This document shows, piece after piece, positions 51,739 through 59,554 of a stretch of DNA of 64,000 nt. The first letter of the stretch is position 1, and every line of letters begins with the position of its first letter. The position numbers and the translations under genes are program-made. Below the pieces are notes generated by a model. It had not been told where the DNA came from. It was given only the letters and a program-made list of their open reading frames with translations, and ran no database searches. Source of the DNA: Brevundimonas diminuta 3F5N (lineage in GTDB: Bacteria > Pseudomonadota > Alphaproteobacteria > Caulobacterales > Caulobacteraceae); the NCBI RefSeq assembly GCF_900163625.1, contig NZ_FUIE01000057.1, forward strand, positions 1-64,000. The letters are read 5' to 3'.

Positions 51739-53550
51739 ATGCCCCAGCATCCACGGCGCCGCGCCGCCGGATTCCAGCGTCGCCCGGCGAGCCTGACGCT
51801 GGTCGCCGCCGCCGCCCTCATGACCGCCGCCCCAGTCGGCGCCGCGCCCGTTCCGCCCCCTGTGGTTCAGGACGGAACGCCCAGCCCGGCCGCCTGTCGC
51901 GAGTTCGGCTTCGACCTGTCGCCGCCGTCCTCGGTGCGACCGCCCCACCTGCGATCACGGCCGCCTCAGCCCGCGCCGCCTCCACCCGTCACCCTGTCGA
52001 TCGAAGCGACCAAGAAGGAAGACCGGGTCGAATACGCCGCCCCTCCCGCCACGGCGAACGGCGTGGTCGTCAGCGGATCGCGCATCGGTCCCTATCCTCC
52101 CGGCTCTCCCATGCCGCCGCGGCCCGTCGATACCGAACGCTATCCTGACGCCACGCCCAATGCAGTGAAACGCACGGCGGATCAGCCAGTCTCGACCTTT
52201 TCCATCGACGTGGACACCGCCGCCTACGCCAACGTCCGCCGCTTCATCGATCAGGGCCGGACGCCGCCGCGCGACGCCATACGGGTCGAGGAGATGATCA
52301 ACTATTTCGACTACGGCTACGCCCGCCCGACCTCGGCGGCTCGGCCCTTCGCCGTCACCACGAGCACCACCGCCTCGCCCTGGGCCGAAGGGCGCCGGAT
52401 CGTCCATATCGGCTTGCAGGGCTATGAACTGCCCGAGGGGCAGCGCCGCCCGCTGAACCTGACCTTCCTGGTCGACGTATCCGGCTCGATGAACAGTCCG
52501 GACAAGCTGGAGCTGGCCCAACAGTCGATGAATCTGATCATCGACCGTCTGCGACCCCAGGACCGCGTCGCCGTGGCCTATTACGCCGAAGGCGCGGGCA
52601 CGACCCTGGCCCCCACCGCCGGGACGCAAAAGCTGAAGCTGCGCTGCGCCGTCGCCTCCTTGCGGGCTTCGGGCGGCACGGCCGGGGCCACCGGCATGAC
52701 CAACGCCTATGACCAGGCCCAGGCCAGCTTCGGCCGGGACAAGGTCAACCGCATCCTGATGTTCACCGACGGCGACTTCAACGTCGGCGTCACCGACGAC
52801 AAGCGGCTGGAGGACTACGTCGCCGACAAGCGCAAGACCGGCGTCTACCTGTCCGTCTACGGCTTCGGACGCGGCAACTATCAGGACGCCCGGATGCAGG
52901 CGATCGCCCAGGCAGGCAACGGAACGGCGGCCTATGTCGACGACCTGAACGAAGCGCGTCGCCTGTTCGGGCCGATGTTCGACCGAGGCGCCTTTCCCAT
53001 CGCCGACGACGTGAAGATCCAGGTCGAGTTCAACCCGGCCCGCGTCGCCGAATGGCGGCTGATCGGCTATGAAACCCGCCTGCTGAACGAGGAAGACTTC
53101 AACAACGACGCCGTCGATGCGGGCGAGGTCGGCTCCGGCGCTTCCGTCACGGCCTTGTATGAGATCACGCCTGTCGGCGGGCCGACCCAGATTCCCGAGC
53201 GCCGCTATCCTGACAATCGCCTTGCGACCGGGGACGGCGACCCGAACGGCGAGATCGGCTTCATCCAGGTGCGCTACAAACAGCCGGGACGGGATCGTTC
53301 GGAGTTGATCCAGCAACCGCTGACCGACCGCGCGAACGCCGCTCCGCCCGAGGCGACGCGCTGGGCCCTGGCCGTCGCCGCCTTCGGCCAGAAGCTGCGC
53401 GGCGATCCGTGGATGGCGCCGACCTACGGCTGGGATCAGGTGCTGAACCAGGCCCAGGGCGCGCGCGGCGCCGATCCTTACGGCGAACGGGCCGAGTTCG
53501 TGCAGTTGGTCCGCGCCGCCCAGAGCCTGCCCGAACGCCGCGAACCCTAG
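51739..53550 (+). CDS. Secreted von Willebrand factor A domain protein (YfbK-like)
   Basis: A 603-residue exported protein with a long basic/hydrophobic signal sequence (about 1-38). A Pro-rich linker leads to the VWF_A N-terminal domain (VSTFSIDVDTAAYANVRRFI, RVEEMINYFDY), the VWA domain with MIDAS motif LVDVSGSMNSPDKLEL and TDGDFNVGVTDD, and a C-terminal DUF3520 (VEFNPARVAEWRLIGYETR, GAGEVGSGASVTALYEI-type). YfbK-like proteins have no firm function. GGAGGAG 8 bp upstream sets the start. Confidence 0.91.
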   Translation: MPQHPRRRAAGFQRRPASLTLVAAAALMTAAPVGAAPVPPPVVQDGTPSPAACREFGFDLSPPSSVRPPHLRSRPPQPAPPPPVTLSIEATKKEDRVEYAAPPATANGVVVSGSRIGPYPPGSPMPPRPVDTERYPDATPNAVKRTADQPVSTFSIDVDTAAYANVRRFIDQGRTPPRDAIRVEEMINYFDYGYARPTSAARPFAVTTSTTASPWAEGRRIVHIGLQGYELPEGQRRPLNLTFLVDVSGSMNSPDKLELAQQSMNLIIDRLRPQDRVAVAYYAEGAGTTLAPTAGTQKLKLRCAVASLRASGGTAGATGMTNAYDQAQASFGRDKVNRILMFTDGDFNVGVTDDKRLEDYVADKRKTGVYLSVYGFGRGNYQDARMQAIAQAGNGTAAYVDDLNEARRLFGPMFDRGAFPIADDVKIQVEFNPARVAEWRLIGYETRLLNEEDFNNDAVDAGEVGSGASVTALYEITPVGGPTQIPERRYPDNRLATGDGDPNGEIGFIQVRYKQPGRDRSELIQQPLTDRANAAPPEATRWALAVAAFGQKLRGDPWMAPTYGWDQVLNQAQGARGADPYGERAEFVQLVRAAQSLPERREP

Positions 53551-53557
53551 CCTGCCT

Positions 53558-53593
53558 CGCGCCGCCGGAACCGCGACCGGCGGCGCGGGTTCC
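53558..53593 (+). terminator. Hairpin after the VWA gene
   Basis: Perfect 11-bp arms CGCGCCGCCGG (53558-53568) and CCGGCGGCGCG (53577-53587) lie just after the stop and before the CBS gene. Only a weak T stretch (GTTCCTT) follows, so termination may be partial, allowing read-through to the CBS gene. Confidence 0.6.
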
Positions 53594-53633
53594 TTAAGGC
53601 CAGGCCGCAACGGCCGCGCCAAGGGAGATGGCC

Positions 53634-54050
53634 ATGAAGATTCGCGACGTGATGAGCAAGGACGTGCAGGTCGCCCGCCCCGAAGACACCCTTCAAAACG
53701 TCGCCGGGCGGATGGCGGCGGGGGATTTCGGCTTCATCCCCGTGGCCGACGGCGACCGGCTGATCGGCGCCCTGACCGACCGCGACATCGTGGTGCGCGG
53801 CGTCGCCTCGGGCGCCGGGCCTGAAGCGCGCGTGCTGGACGTCCTGTCGCGCGACGCCCTGGTGGTCCGGGCCGACGACGACCTGAAGGTCGCGCTGGAC
53901 CTGATGTCCTCACGCCAGATTCGTCGCCTGCCGGTTGTGGACAAGGACGGCCGCCTGGTCGGCGTGGTGTCGCTGGGCGACCTGTCGACGCGGGTCAAGG
54001 AACGCTACGCCGGCGAGGCGTTGGAAGAGATTTCCCGTCCCCAGGGTTAA
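53634..54050 (+). CDS. CBS-domain pair protein
   Basis: A 138-residue protein made of two CBS motifs: MKIRDVMSKDVQVARPEDTL with GDFGFIPVADGDRLIGALTD, then VLSRDALVVRADDDLKVALD with RQIRRLPVVDKDGRLVGVVS. CBS pairs bind adenosine nucleotides and act as energy sensors. ATG 53634 fits the GGGAG spacing better than 53628. Its TAA stop overlaps a CtrA box that serves the next gene. Confidence 0.93.
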   Translation: MKIRDVMSKDVQVARPEDTLQNVAGRMAAGDFGFIPVADGDRLIGALTDRDIVVRGVASGAGPEARVLDVLSRDALVVRADDDLKVALDLMSSRQIRRLPVVDKDGRLVGVVSLGDLSTRVKERYAGEALEEISRPQG

Positions 54051-54061
54051 ATCGCCGCTAA
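54047..54061 (+). promoter_or_regulatory. CtrA box before the 54132 gene and pleC-like kinase
   Basis: TTAA-ATCGCCG-CTAA followed by CCAT: correct 7-bp spacing and one mismatch to TTAA-N7-TTAA, with the TAACCAT half site. It overlaps the CBS gene stop and lies 71 bp before the next start, the usual promoter distance. Confidence 0.65.
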
Positions 54062-54131
54062 CCATTTCGCGGAACCCGGCGATAACGGCCGGGACCGCAT
54101 CCTTCCCTTCTTTGCACGAGGGAAGTTCGGA

Positions 54132-54707
54132 ATGGCGCGCGCCCAGTTCCAGAAAGGCCAGAAGGTCTGGGTCGAGAGCGTCGGCGTCTGGGCCCAGGTC
54201 GAAAAGGTCATGCCGGTCTGGGCCAAGGGTTTCGACGAGCCGGTCCGCATCACCTACGACGTGGGCCTGGGGCGTGAATTCGCAGCCGGAGAACTGCAGG
54301 TCTCATCCGAGGACCCCGCCGCCGAGGCCCTGGGCGGCTGGCGCATCCTGCGGGCGCGCAACAAGTGGCAGGATCCGGCCGACTGCGCCCACCATCCCTT
54401 TCCCGGCAGCTATCCGGTCGTCGTCACCGACAAGGCGGACTGGGGCGGCTGGCGTGTGCCTGGCGCCGAATACGACCGTGACCCGCAACGGGTGGAGTTC
54501 CAGGCGCGCCTGATCGCGGCGGGGCCGGATCTGATGGACCTGGCGCGCGAACTGATGGCCTCGGTGGCCGAAGCCCCGGACGACGCCCCGCCGGAGTCCC
54601 TGCGTCTGGCGCGCAAAGCCCAGTCCATCCTGCGCCGCATGACCGAAATCCCCGCCCCGCCCCCCGTGCGCACGGCCTCGGGCGACGTTGTCGGGACAGA
54701 AGCCTAA
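54132..54707 (+). CDS. Conserved hypothetical protein
   Basis: A 191-residue cytoplasmic protein beginning with an SH3-like, Trp-rich section (FQKGQKVWVESVGVWAQVEK, VMPVWAKGFDEPVRITYDVG) and ending in a helical part (LMDLARELMASVAEAPDDAP, LARKAQSILRRMTEI). I do not recognise a named family. A GAGGGAAG lies upstream of the ATG. It sits behind a CtrA box and 76 bp before the PleC-like kinase, so the two may form one cell-cycle-controlled unit. Confidence 0.75.
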   Translation: MARAQFQKGQKVWVESVGVWAQVEKVMPVWAKGFDEPVRITYDVGLGREFAAGELQVSSEDPAAEALGGWRILRARNKWQDPADCAHHPFPGSYPVVVTDKADWGGWRVPGAEYDRDPQRVEFQARLIAAGPDLMDLARELMASVAEAPDDAPPESLRLARKAQSILRRMTEIPAPPPVRTASGDVVGTEA

Positions 54708-54783
54708 GACCGGGGCGCGCCCCCTCGACGGATTCCGCGACGCAGCCTAGATTCCCTGTCGAACCATCACAGGAGAATCGCCC

Positions 54784-57168
54784 TTGCGGGGCACTGAGCG
54801 CCGCAGTTACGGCTCTGGCCGTCGGGCCACGGACCATCAGGCCGCGCGCTCCGCGCCCTGGGTTCGCATCCTTGCGCTCGCCGTGGCGCTGGCGCTGGCC
54901 GCCTATGTCATGCTGTTCGCGCGCGAGAACAGCCGTCCTAGCCGCGAAGTCGAGGCCGCCCGGCTGGAAACCCTGATGCTGGAAGCCCGCCTGGCCGCCG
55001 CCCAGGTCGAGGCCCGCGCCGCTCGAACCGACCGCGCCCTGGACGCCGCCGCCCGCATCCTGGCCCAGACGCCCGCCCAGCCGGTGCAGGCGCTGGACAG
55101 CGCCCGACTGGAAGACCCCCAGGCCGCCCTGCTGATCGCCGACGCCGACGGCCGCGCCCTGGCGGCGCGCGGCGCCCGCCTGGGCGCCGACGCGACGGCG
55201 GGGCTGTCGATCGGAGAAGACGGCCTGACCACGCGCCGGACGACGCCGGGCAGTCACGTCCTGATCGCCCGCACGCCCCTGCCGATTTTGAAGCCGACGC
55301 TCGCGCAGACCAGCCTCAGCGTCCTGCCGTCAGGTCAGGCGCCCGCCACGCCGGATCAGGCGGTCAAGGGGCCGGACGGCCGTCCCCGCACCGCCGCCGT
55401 GGCCCCGATCGGCGACACCGGCCTGTCGGTCGTAGCGAGCCTGCCTCGACCCGACGCCTTCGCCGCCTGGCTGGACGACGCCTGGATGCTGGCCGCGCCT
55501 CTGCTGCTGGTGGTGCTGATGCTGGCGGTGATCGCGGTGCAGAACTGGCGCCAGATGCGAGCCAGCCGACGCTGGGCCGACACCGAACGGCGCTTCCGGG
55601 TGGCTGTCGAGGCCGCACGCTGCGGCGTGTGGGAATGGGATCTGGCCAAGGGCGAAGCAACCCTGTCCGACTATATGGCCGCCTTGCTGGAGGTAGAGAC
55701 CGGAACCGTCCTGACCACCCAGGCCATGATCGAACGGGTCCACCCGCGCTATCGCCAGCTGATGATCGAGGCCCTGGACAACGCCATGGCCGACGGGGTG
55801 TTCGAGGCCGCCTTCCCCGTGCCGCTGAGCAACGGCGGCGTGCGCTGGATCGACGCGCGCGGCCAGTCGCGCCAGTCGCGTCGCGACAGCGGCTATGACA
55901 GCCTGATGGGCGTGGCGCTGGACGTCACAGAAGCGCGCCGTACCAAGGCCCAGGCCCAGGCCGCCGAGAGCCGCCTGCGCGACGCCATCGAAAGCGTGTC
56001 CGACGCCTTCGTCCTGTTCGACCGACGCGGACGGCTGATCCTGTGGAACCAGGGCTTCCAGGACGCCTTCGCCTTCCCCGAGGGCGTGGTGCGGCCCGGC
56101 GCGCAGAAGGACGAGCTGAACCGCATCGCCGCCGAGGCGATCAAGGCCGAGCACCCCTCGGCCAGCGGCCGCGCCGGGGTGCGTGAGGTCGAGCTGAAGG
56201 ACGGCCGCTGGCTGCAGATGGCCGAACGCTTCACCGGCGACGGCGGCACGGTGGTGATCTGCGCCGACATCACCGTCATCCGCCGCCAGGAGGCCGAGCG
56301 CCGCCGCGCCGCCGACGAACTGCGCGCCATGGTGGCCGAGCTGGAGGCCAGCCAGGCGAACCTGGCCCTGCTGGCGCGCAAATATGAAGTCGCCATGACC
56401 CGCGCCGAAGCCGCCAACCAGGCCAAGTCCGAGTTCCTGGCCAATATGAGCCATGAGTTGCGCACCCCCCTGAACGCCATCAACGGCTTCTCGGAGATCA
56501 TGGCGGCCGAAATGTTCGGCCCCCTGGGCGATCGTCGCTACAAGGGCTACGCCGCCGACATCCACGGCTCGGGCCAGCATCTGCTCAGCCTCATCAACGA
56601 CATCCTCGACATGGCCAAGATCGAGGCGGGCAAGCTGACCCTGCATTATGAGCCGATGGCGCTGGACATCCTGTGCGCCGAGGCCGTGCGGCTCATGCGC
56701 GGCAAGGCGCAGGAGGCGCAGCTGGCCCTGACGCTGGACTGCCCCGAGGACCTGCATATCGAGGCCGATCAGCGCGGTCTGAAACAGGTGCTGCTGAACC
56801 TGATCTCCAATGCGGTGAAGTTCACGCCAGAGGGCGGCGCCGTATCGGTGACGGTCGCGCCGCGCGATGCAGACACCGTGCGCGTCTCGGTCGTCGACAC
56901 CGGCATCGGCATCGCCGCCAAGGACCTGGAGCGACTGGCCCAGCCGTTCGAACAGGTCGAGGGCCAGCACTCCAAATCGACGCAAGGAACGGGCCTGGGT
57001 CTGGCCCTGACCAAGTCGCTGATCGAACTGCACGGCGGCGCCCTGACCATCGAAAGCGAACCGGGACGCGGCACGACCGTCTGGTTCGACCTGCCGACCC
57101 GCGCGCCCGAAGGCGCCATGGCCCCCGTCGGCGCTCCGGTGCAGCGCGTTCAGGCCCGCGCGGCCTAG
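54784..57168 (+). CDS. PAS-containing sensor histidine kinase, PleC-like
   Basis: A 794-residue kinase with a transmembrane segment near 28-48, a periplasmic region, a second segment near 235-255, two PAS domains (about 265-385 and 400-505), a coiled coil, HisKA with EFLANMSHELRTPLNAINGF (H557) and a HATPase domain (NLISNAVKFTPEGG, DTGIGIA, QGTGLGLALTKSLIELHGG). The layout and DHp sequence match the PleC/DivJ group controlling DivK and PleD; PleC seems the closer fit. TTG start, supported by AGGAGA 7 bp upstream. Confidence 0.85.
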   Translation: MRGTERRSYGSGRRATDHQAARSAPWVRILALAVALALAAYVMLFARENSRPSREVEAARLETLMLEARLAAAQVEARAARTDRALDAAARILAQTPAQPVQALDSARLEDPQAALLIADADGRALAARGARLGADATAGLSIGEDGLTTRRTTPGSHVLIARTPLPILKPTLAQTSLSVLPSGQAPATPDQAVKGPDGRPRTAAVAPIGDTGLSVVASLPRPDAFAAWLDDAWMLAAPLLLVVLMLAVIAVQNWRQMRASRRWADTERRFRVAVEAARCGVWEWDLAKGEATLSDYMAALLEVETGTVLTTQAMIERVHPRYRQLMIEALDNAMADGVFEAAFPVPLSNGGVRWIDARGQSRQSRRDSGYDSLMGVALDVTEARRTKAQAQAAESRLRDAIESVSDAFVLFDRRGRLILWNQGFQDAFAFPEGVVRPGAQKDELNRIAAEAIKAEHPSASGRAGVREVELKDGRWLQMAERFTGDGGTVVICADITVIRRQEAERRRAADELRAMVAELEASQANLALLARKYEVAMTRAEAANQAKSEFLANMSHELRTPLNAINGFSEIMAAEMFGPLGDRRYKGYAADIHGSGQHLLSLINDILDMAKIEAGKLTLHYEPMALDILCAEAVRLMRGKAQEAQLALTLDCPEDLHIEADQRGLKQVLLNLISNAVKFTPEGGAVSVTVAPRDADTVRVSVVDTGIGIAAKDLERLAQPFEQVEGQHSKSTQGTGLGLALTKSLIELHGGALTIESEPGRGTTVWFDLPTRAPEGAMAPVGAPVQRVQARAA

Positions 57169-57174
57169 AGCCGC

Positions 57175-57708
57175 TTAACCCGCCGGCTTAGGCGGCGTCG
57201 TCGACTTGATCGCCGCATCCGCCGTCGTGGGCGCGCCTTTCGACGGTTCCTTCGACCTGGACTTATGGCGCGACAGGATGGGCGCCAGGGCGGCGCGATC
57301 CGACGGGCTGAGGCGGCTCAAGGTCTCCACCGCGCCCGATTCCAGCCGCGCCCGGCCGCGCATCTCCGACGCGCGGGATCGTTCCAGCAGGGCGGCGACC
57401 GCCACGGCGTCGAACTGATCCGAGCGGGTCAGGGCGATGGCTTCGCGTCGGGCCGCGCGGGCCTCCTCGAAGTCGGGCCGGGCCTCAAGGGCCGTGGCGC
57501 GCATCTCACGCTTGATCTGGTCACGCACGGCGGGCGGTCGGGCTTCGACCACCGCCCAGACGGGCTCGCTGCGGCCCGGCTGACGCGCCTCGGCCGTCAC
57601 CTCCTTGACCCGTTTGGCCGCCATCCAGGCCGCGCCCGCGCCCGCCACGGCGAAGATGTTCAACGCCACCGACGCCGCCAGGGCGATCTTCAGGCCTCTT
57701 CCGCTCAT
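57175..57708 (-). CDS. Membrane-anchored Spy/CpxP-like protein
   Basis: A 177-residue protein with an N-terminal anchor (LKIALAASVALNIFAVAGAGAAW) and a highly helical Arg/Glu-rich periplasmic part, with VRDQIKREMRATALEARPDFE, RREAIALTRSDQFDAVAVAA and LSRLSPSDRAALAPIL. This is the pattern of heavy-metal-resistance/Spy-CpxP-like sensors and chaperones (periplasmic heavy-metal sensor class). Its start overlaps the end of the upstream anti-sigma-like gene by 4 bp (ATGA), placing it in the ECF operon. Confidence 0.78.
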   Translation of the reverse strand: MSGRGLKIALAASVALNIFAVAGAGAAWMAAKRVKEVTAEARQPGRSEPVWAVVEARPPAVRDQIKREMRATALEARPDFEEARAARREAIALTRSDQFDAVAVAALLERSRASEMRGRARLESGAVETLSRLSPSDRAALAPILSRHKSRSKEPSKGAPTTADAAIKSTTPPKPAG

Positions 57709-58151
57709 CCGCCCAGAACCTCCGTGTCGTCCGCGCCGGTCAGGCTGGCCTGGTACAGCACGGTGTCGGCGCGGATATCCGCCGTCATCTGCCCGGTCAG
57801 GACCACGCCGAAGACGGCGCCCGCGCAGGCCGCCGCCGCCCAACCGGCGCCCGACAGCCAGGCCATCACGCCGAACCCTTCGCGTCGACGACGACCCAGG
57901 CCCGCGCTGGCCGCCGCCGCGATCACCTGTTCGCGCAGGGCGTGGGACGCGACCACGCGCGGCGCGGCGTCCAGCAAGGCGTCCAGCCCGTCCGCCTCAC
58001 GCAACAGGGTCGCCGCCTGAAGGTCCGTCGCCGCCAGGGCGCGCGCCGCCTCACGCTCGGTCTCGGGCCAGCGGCGCAGGTCGCCGCCATAGGCGTCGGC
58101 CAGATATTCAAAGCGTTCTCGGGTCATCGTCGTCATCTCGTCCCCCGCCAT
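57705..58151 (-). CDS. Probable membrane anti-sigma factor
   Basis: A 148-residue protein whose N-terminal part (RFEYLADAYGGDLRRWPETE) is typical of small proteins encoded after ECF sigma genes in Caulobacterales. One transmembrane helix (MAWLSGAGWAAAACAGAVFG, about 95-115) follows, then a short periplasmic tail. It overlaps the sigma gene by 19 bp and the Spy-like gene by 4 bp. Anti-sigma function is inferred from context and topology. ATG 58136 (MTTMTRERF) is an alternative start. Confidence 0.75.
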   Translation of the reverse strand: MAGDEMTTMTRERFEYLADAYGGDLRRWPETEREAARALAATDLQAATLLREADGLDALLDAAPRVVASHALREQVIAAAASAGLGRRRREGFGVMAWLSGAGWAAAACAGAVFGVVLTGQMTADIRADTVLYQASLTGADDTEVLGG

Positions 58152-58765
58152 AGCCGTTCGGCGCGCTGTGCGGCGCCCCCTCGCTCACCGTGTCGCCCAT
58201 CCTGCCGCGCCTTTGCATGCGGCGCGATGTCCGCCAGAGCGGCCCGCAAGGCGCGACGCCCCCGCGACAACAGGCTTTCCAGCGCTTCCACGCTGACCTC
58301 CATCAGGGCGGCGGCCTCGATATTGCCCAGCTCCTGATAGTGACAAAGGACAATGGCCTCGCGCTGCCGTTCCGGCAGACGCGCCAAGGCCGCCTGGACC
58401 TGAACGCCCGTCTCGGCGGCCAACAGGCCCCGGTCCGGCGCCGGGCCGTCGTCGATGCGGTCGGGCAGCACATCCGTCGCGATCTCGCGTCGACGCCGCA
58501 GCCGATCATAGCAAAGGTTCAAGCCCACCCTGTGCAGCCAGGTGTCGAAGCGCGCCTGGCCGGGGGTCCAGCGCGGCGCCTGCCTCCAGGCTCTGAGCAT
58601 CGCTTCCTGGGCCACGTCCTCAGCCTCCGCCGCGTCGCCAAGCATTCGCTGGGCGAGCGACAACATGCGCGGCAGCTTGCGCGCGACCATGGCCTGAATG
58701 GCCGCAGGGTCGCCTTCGCCCACGCGGCGCACCAGATCCTCGTCGGGGTCGACGCTTGTCGCCAA
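58133..58765 (-). CDS. ECF-family RNA polymerase sigma factor
   Basis: A 210-residue sigma-70 family ECF factor. Region 2 is LSLAQRMLGDAAEAEDVAQEAMLRAWR followed by FDTWLHRVGLNLCYDRLRRRR; region 4 is LARLPERQREAIVLCHYQELGNIEAAALMEVSVEALESLLSRGRRAL. TTG start at 58765 with AGAGG just upstream; a stop codon in frame excludes longer versions. It heads or sits within a run with an anti-sigma-like protein, a Spy-like protein and an upstream EF-hand protein, suggesting an envelope or metal stress response. Confidence 0.92.
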   Translation of the reverse strand: MATSVDPDEDLVRRVGEGDPAAIQAMVARKLPRMLSLAQRMLGDAAEAEDVAQEAMLRAWRQAPRWTPGQARFDTWLHRVGLNLCYDRLRRRREIATDVLPDRIDDGPAPDRGLLAAETGVQVQAALARLPERQREAIVLCHYQELGNIEAAALMEVSVEALESLLSRGRRALRAALADIAPHAKARQDGRHGERGGAAQRAERLWRGTR

Positions 58766-58827
58766 TCCAGCCTCTTTGGCTCAATCCACAAAGGTCGGGC
58801 GGTCGGACCGCCTTCCCCGACATCACC

Positions 58828-59487
58828 CTACTCCGAAGCGGGCGCCGAAGGCGACGCCGCCGGCGTGCGCGCGCGGCGTTGTTCGTGCCTCTGGCGCATG
58901 TCCGCGCGATTGGCGCGCATGGCGGCGCGGCGCTCGTCCTGCGTCAGCACGCCGTCGCTGTTGGCGTCCATGCGAGCAAAAGCCTCATTCGCCCGGCGTT
59001 CAACATCGGCGATGACGATAGGGAAGCGGCTTTCGCCGCCTCGAGCCATGTGGCGCGTGTTCGCCCCTCCATGACCGCCCCGATGATTGCGGCCGCCGGC
59101 ATGACGTCCGGCCATGCCTTCACCGCGTTCGCCGCGCGCGCGAGGCGTATTGAACTCATCACGGTCGAGCACGCCGTCCTTGTTCGCGTCCAGTCGATCG
59201 AAGCGCGCGGCCTGCCGTTCGGCGCGGCGCGCCTGGGCGTAGGCACGCATTTCCTCGGCCGTCACCTGACCATCGCCATTCGCGTCCGCAGCGCGCAGGC
59301 GCTCGATGCGGCGCTGCACGAAGTCCGCCTTGCTGACCGGTTCGGCCATCTGCGCGTGGTGCGGACGCGCATCCGGCGCCTGAGTCCGAGCCGGGGCCTG
59401 AATCTGGGTCTGGGTCTGGGCCATGGCTCCGCCGCTGACGGCGAAAGCCAAGGCAAGGGCGGCGGCGCCGCTGAAAGTCGTTTTCAT
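58828..59487 (-). CDS. Secreted EF-hand calcium-binding protein
   Basis: A 219-residue exported protein (signal MKTTFSGAAALALAFAVSGGAMAQ). Three EF-hand loops are clear: DANGDGQVTAEE, DANKDGVLDRDE and DANSDGVLTQDE, spaced along the mature part, with a His/Arg/Gly-rich linker between the second and third. Prokaryotic EF-hand proteins bind calcium in the periplasm. ATG 59487 is preferred to 59502 because GGAGA precedes it suitably. It lies 62 bp upstream of the ECF sigma gene on the same strand. Confidence 0.9.
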   Translation of the reverse strand: MKTTFSGAAALALAFAVSGGAMAQTQTQIQAPARTQAPDARPHHAQMAEPVSKADFVQRRIERLRAADANGDGQVTAEEMRAYAQARRAERQAARFDRLDANKDGVLDRDEFNTPRARGERGEGMAGRHAGGRNHRGGHGGANTRHMARGGESRFPIVIADVERRANEAFARMDANSDGVLTQDERRAAMRANRADMRQRHEQRRARTPAASPSAPASE

Positions 59488-59554
59488 CTCGATGTTCTCC
59501 ATCCGGCCCGAAGGCCGTGAAGCATCCCCGTCGGGAAATAGAACGCCGCCCGGA

